Below are positions 4,488-7,714 of a stretch of DNA of 7,714 nucleotides, piece by piece. A program made the position numbers and the translations under genes. How positions within the stretch are numbered: the first letter of the stretch is position 1; each line of letters opens with the position of its first letter. Source of the DNA: Candidatus Woesearchaeota archaeon (lineage in GTDB: Archaea > Nanobdellota > Nanobdellia > Woesearchaeales > JACPBV01); NCBI GenBank assembly GCA_019323195.1, contig JAHWHQ010000041.1, forward strand, positions 1-7,714, in the 5' to 3' direction. The notes under the pieces were generated by a model that was not told the DNA's origin, made no database searches, and worked only from the letters and a program-made list of their open reading frames with translations.

Positions 4488-7400
4488 ATGATAAAGAACT
4501 ATGATGCCCTTGAGATAGAGAAGGAGATTCTGGAATTCTGGGAAAATAATAAGGTTTACGCTAAAGTAAAGGCTAAAAACAAGGGTAAAAAGCCCTTTTA
4601 CTTCCTTGACGGCCCTCCATATACCTCCGGCAAGATCCACCTTGGCATCGCCTGGAACAAGTCGTTGAAGGACTTTGTTTTGAGATATAAGAGGATGAAC
4701 GGCTTTGACGTCTGGGACAGGGCAGGGTATGACATGCACGGCCTTCCTACTGCCCATAAGGTTATGGAAAAATTAGGCATAAAGAACAAGGACGAGATCC
4801 CAAAATTAGGCGTTTCTAAATTTATCGAAGAGTGCAAGAGATTAAGCACATCCAATATGGAGCTGATGAACAGGGATTTTTCAAGGCTGGGCATCTGGAT
4901 GGATTTCGATAACCCCTACCAGTCAATAAAGAACGAGTTCATGGAAGGCGAATGGTGGCTTGTGAAAAAAGCACATGACAATAAGAGGCTGTACGAGGGT
5001 GAGAAGGTCATGCACTGGTGCCCCAGATGCGGACCCTCTTTGGCAAAGCACGAGCTTGAATACAAGAACGTCACCGACCAGTCCATATTCCTTAAGTTCA
5101 ATATCAAAGGCAGGAAGGATGAATACCTTATAATCTGGACAACAACGCCCTGGACGATAGCATATAACCTTGGCGTCATGGTCAACCCTGATGAGGATTA
5201 TGTCAGGGCAAAGGTTGATGGTGAGGTATGGGTTGTTGCCCAGAAGCTTGCCAATATCTTCATCAGCTCTCTGGACAAAAAATTCACTGTCCTGGAGAAG
5301 TTCAAGGGCCAAAAACTGGAAGGCATGGAATACGACCACCCTTTCATGGACGACCTTAAGGGCTTGTATGAGGGATTAAAGGCTAAGAGCAAGAATGTCC
5401 ACACTGTCCTGTTGTCAGCAGAGTATGTTGACACAAGCTCAGGGTCAGGGTTAGTCCACTGCGCTCCTGGCTGCGGTCCCGAAGATTATGAGGTTGGCCA
5501 TAGGTACGGCATCCTTCCTTTTAACACACTTGATGAGAACGGCAACTATGATCAGACGATGGGAAGGTTCTCTGGCCTTAATGCAAAAGCGGATAATGAA
5601 AGGTTCATACAAGAGCTTGACAAAAAAGGCGCTTTATTGGCAAAAAGGCCTGTCGAGCATGAGTATGCGCATTGCTGGAGATGCAAAAATGCCGTAGTTT
5701 TCAGGACAACAAAGCAGTGGTTCTTCAGGGTTGAGGACCTCAAGGAAAAGATGCGCGAGCTTAATAAGAAGGTCTTCTGGGTTCCTGGCTGGGCAGGAAG
5801 CAACTGGTTTGATTCCTGGCTTGATAACCTTCGCGATAATGGCATTACAAGGCAGCGCTACTGGGGCACTCCCCTTCCTATATGGCGCTGTGATAAATGC
5901 AATGATTACAGGGTTATAGGCTCGATAGCAGAGCTGAAGAAATTAGCCAATGATCTCCCAAATGATCTTCACAGGCCCTATATAGATAAGGTCAGGATTA
6001 AGTGCAGCTGCGGCGGGGATATGAAAAGGATACCTGACATACTTGATGTCTGGGTAGATTCAGGGACAGCCTCATGGAACTGTCTTGATTACCCTAACAA
6101 GGATGCATTATTCAGGAAATTATGGCCGCCCCATTTTATCCTTGAGGGAAAGGACCAGATAAGGGGCTGGTTCAACCTTCTGCTGGTAGCTTCCATGATC
6201 TCCATGAACAGGCACAGCTATAAGGCGTGCTACATGCACGGCTTTGTCCAGGACGCAGACGGAAGGAAGATGTCCAAGTCTTTAGGAAATATAATCTCCC
6301 CTTATGAGGTCATAGACAAGTTCGGTTCTGACACCCTGCGTTATTATCTCGTAGGCGGAGCAAACCCCGGCCTGGACATAATCTATAACTCAGACGACAT
6401 AAAGATCAAGCAGAAAAACCTTACAGTGCTCTGGAACCTTCATAAGTACCTTATCGATATGGTAAATAATTCCAAGGTTGATGTTAAGAAGCTGAAGATA
6501 GACAAGAAAAGATGCTCGATAGAGGAGAAATACATCCTTTCAAAGCTCAACTCTACCATAAAGAAGGTCACTGAGCTTGCTGAGCAGTATAAGCTTAACG
6601 AGATACCATGGCTTATTGAGGAGCTCTATCTTGAGCTTAGCAGGACATACATCCAGCTTACAAGGGAGAAATCCTCTCTTGGCACAGATAAGGAAAAAGA
6701 GCTGGTCATAGCTGTCACCTATTATGTGCTTTTTGAGGTCATGAAGCTTTCTGCTCCTATAATGCCCTTTATAACTGAGAAGATATCCCTCAACCTGAAA
6801 GATGTTTTCGGCCTGAAGGGAGAGAGCATCCATCTGCACAGGTGGCCGCAGTACATAGAGAGCGATATTGATAGCAGTCTTGAGAACAATATCTCTGTCA
6901 TCCAGAACGTAGTGCAGTCTGTCCTGGCAGGGCGTGAGAGGATAGGCTTAGGCATAAGGTGGCCTTTAAGCGAGATCATTGTTGTAAGCAAAGACAAGAA
7001 AGCCATAGAGGCTGTTGAGAAGCTGGAAAGCCTCCTTAAGATACAGACAAATGTCAAGGAAGTTAGGGTCCAGCAAACCCTGCCCGGCATTAAGCTCAGC
7101 GTTAAGGCGGATTTCGGCAAGCTAGGCCCGGATTTCGGCAAGTTAGCTCCAAAGATAGTCGCAAGGCTTGCTGTCGAGAGCCCGAAAAGCATCTTGAGCC
7201 ATATTGAGAAAGAGGGCAAGTTTGCTGTTGATGTTGACGGCGCCAAGGTCAATCTTGTCAGGGAGCATATTATCGTTGAAAGGACAGTTCCTGATCCTTA
7301 CCAGGAGGCAGACTTCAAGGGCGGTTTTCTCTACCTTAACAAGGAGCTTGACAAGGAGCTGGAACAGGAGGGTTTTGCCAGGGAGATAATGAGGCGCGTC

Positions 7401-7622
7401 CAAAGCCTGCGCAAGAAAGCAGGGCTTGAGAAGAAAGACCGTGTTGACGTCTTTATCAGGACAGAGCTTGACCTAAGCAGGTTTGAGGAGCAGATAATCA
7501 ACAAGGTAGGCGCCAGGACATTGACCATTTCTGAAAGCTCTCCAAAGGTAAAGTTCAGCAGCAGCAGCAAAGAGAAGGTTAAAGGAAGGTCTTTTGAGAT
7601 ATTTCTTGGTAAGGTGGAGTAG
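4488..7622 (+). CDS. ileS: isoleucyl-tRNA synthetase, archaeal/eukaryal type
   Basis: Class I aminoacyl-tRNA synthetase charging tRNA-Ile, full length at 1044 residues. The catalytic Rossmann fold begins with GPPYTSGKIHLGIAWNK (42-58), where HLGI replaces the HIGH consensus, and is completed by WVDSG (522-526), EGKDQIRGWF (553-562) and KMSKS (594-598). The CP1 editing domain, which hydrolyses mischarged Val-tRNA, has TTTPWT (218-223) and GSGLVHCAPGCGPEDYEVG (319-337), with the conserved editing Asp333. Two four-cysteine zinc sites are visible: C178/C181 with C396/C399, and C468/C471 with C506/C508. The anticodon-binding helical domain starts near WNLHK (649-653). A C-terminal domain (about 850-1044) of the archaeal/eukaryal kind contains the FGKLGPDFGKLAPK segment. 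The start at 4488 is supported by TATA spacing and by the MIKNYDALEIEKEILEFWE opening. It is transcribed alone or as the first gene of a unit. Confidence 0.97.
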   Translation: MIKNYDALEIEKEILEFWENNKVYAKVKAKNKGKKPFYFLDGPPYTSGKIHLGIAWNKSLKDFVLRYKRMNGFDVWDRAGYDMHGLPTAHKVMEKLGIKNKDEIPKLGVSKFIEECKRLSTSNMELMNRDFSRLGIWMDFDNPYQSIKNEFMEGEWWLVKKAHDNKRLYEGEKVMHWCPRCGPSLAKHELEYKNVTDQSIFLKFNIKGRKDEYLIIWTTTPWTIAYNLGVMVNPDEDYVRAKVDGEVWVVAQKLANIFISSLDKKFTVLEKFKGQKLEGMEYDHPFMDDLKGLYEGLKAKSKNVHTVLLSAEYVDTSSGSGLVHCAPGCGPEDYEVGHRYGILPFNTLDENGNYDQTMGRFSGLNAKADNERFIQELDKKGALLAKRPVEHEYAHCWRCKNAVVFRTTKQWFFRVEDLKEKMRELNKKVFWVPGWAGSNWFDSWLDNLRDNGITRQRYWGTPLPIWRCDKCNDYRVIGSIAELKKLANDLPNDLHRPYIDKVRIKCSCGGDMKRIPDILDVWVDSGTASWNCLDYPNKDALFRKLWPPHFILEGKDQIRGWFNLLLVASMISMNRHSYKACYMHGFVQDADGRKMSKSLGNIISPYEVIDKFGSDTLRYYLVGGANPGLDIIYNSDDIKIKQKNLTVLWNLHKYLIDMVNNSKVDVKKLKIDKKRCSIEEKYILSKLNSTIKKVTELAEQYKLNEIPWLIEELYLELSRTYIQLTREKSSLGTDKEKELVIAVTYYVLFEVMKLSAPIMPFITEKISLNLKDVFGLKGESIHLHRWPQYIESDIDSSLENNISVIQNVVQSVLAGRERIGLGIRWPLSEIIVVSKDKKAIEAVEKLESLLKIQTNVKEVRVQQTLPGIKLSVKADFGKLGPDFGKLAPKIVARLAVESPKSILSHIEKEGKFAVDVDGAKVNLVREHIIVERTVPDPYQEADFKGGFLYLNKELDKELEQEGFAREIMRRVQSLRKKAGLEKKDRVDVFIRTELDLSRFEEQIINKVGARTLTISESSPKVKFSSSSKEKVKGRSFEIFLGKVE

Positions 7623-7646
7623 GTAGAAAAAAAACCAATCAAAACC

Positions 7647-7654
7647 TATAAATA
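7647..7654 (+). promoter_or_regulatory. TATA box upstream of the last gene
   Basis: TATAAATA begins 30 nt before the ATG at 7677, close to the spacing of the other predicted leaderless promoters. It shows that the downstream gene is not dependent on isoleucyl-tRNA synthetase transcription. Confidence 0.55.
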
Positions 7655-7676
7655 CCAGTAATCCCTTCATAAGCAT

Positions 7677-7714
7677 ATGCAGAAAAAAACCATTAGCAGG
7701 GATGTTCCTCTTTC
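7677..7714 (+). CDS. N-terminal start of an unidentified protein, cut by the window end
   Basis: Twelve complete codons are visible, reading MQKKTISRDVPL, and the frame is open to the edge. Support comes from the TATA box 30 nt upstream and from the same CATATG start context as isoleucyl-tRNA synthetase. The fragment is too short to assign a family. Confidence 0.5.
   Translation, partial: MQKKTISRDVPL

Noticed and set aside
4350..4757. 135-codon open frame on the minus strand
   Set aside because: It overlaps the start of isoleucyl-tRNA synthetase, its promoter and the zinc-site gene; the translation has no recognisable motif and looks like an antisense shadow.
6722..7252. 176-codon minus-strand open frame inside isoleucyl-tRNA synthetase
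   Set aside because: Completely antisense to a well-supported gene; a Ser/Leu-rich translation is expected opposite the codon usage of that gene.

Overview
The window looks archaeal and mostly housekeeping. The evidence is a phosphorylating GAPDH of the archaeal type II family, an isoleucyl-tRNA synthetase with archaeal/eukaryal-type motifs, and TATA boxes that sit a nearly constant 30-33 nt upstream of several start codons with almost no room for a leader. Arginine is written mostly as AGG in the large genes. The mix of a bacterial-style phosphofructokinase and class II aldolase with an archaeal GAPDH suggests an uncultured, possibly DPANN-like archaeon. That placement is inference; no rRNA or other taxonomic marker is present.

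Region 1 (1-3122, + strand) is a glycolytic cluster. It holds the C-terminal part of a phosphofructokinase (PPi-type by its active-site residues), a complete class II fructose-bisphosphate aldolase and a complete type II glyceraldehyde-3-phosphate dehydrogenase. These catalyse three consecutive steps: fructose-6-phosphate to fructose-1,6-bisphosphate, its cleavage to triose phosphates, and oxidation of glyceraldehyde-3-phosphate. Gaps are 22 and 78 nt, both downstream genes have Shine-Dalgarno-like sequences, and no convincing internal promoter is visible, so they are probably co-transcribed. A T-rich tract follows GAPDH.

Region 2 (3123-4487) is a visibly more AT-rich stretch with three small genes of unknown function. 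A minus-strand 82-residue protein has a ribbon-helix-helix-like N-terminus. A divergent plus-strand charged, helical protein has a C-terminus that appears frameshifted at a run of eight A residues. A minus-strand 96-residue protein carries a CxxC...HxxxC putative zinc site. The first two are separated by a compact promoter region with TATA elements for both strands.

Region 3 (4488-7714, + strand) holds a full-length 1044-residue isoleucyl-tRNA synthetase with both class I signatures, the CP1 editing domain and two four-cysteine zinc sites. It is transcribed from a strong TATA box and is apparently leaderless. A second TATA box follows it, with the first codons of another gene running off the window end.

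No transposon, CRISPR array, RNA gene or clearly new multi-gene system was seen. The most useful leads are the hybrid glycolytic gene set, the uniform leaderless promoter geometry and the frameshifted small gene.
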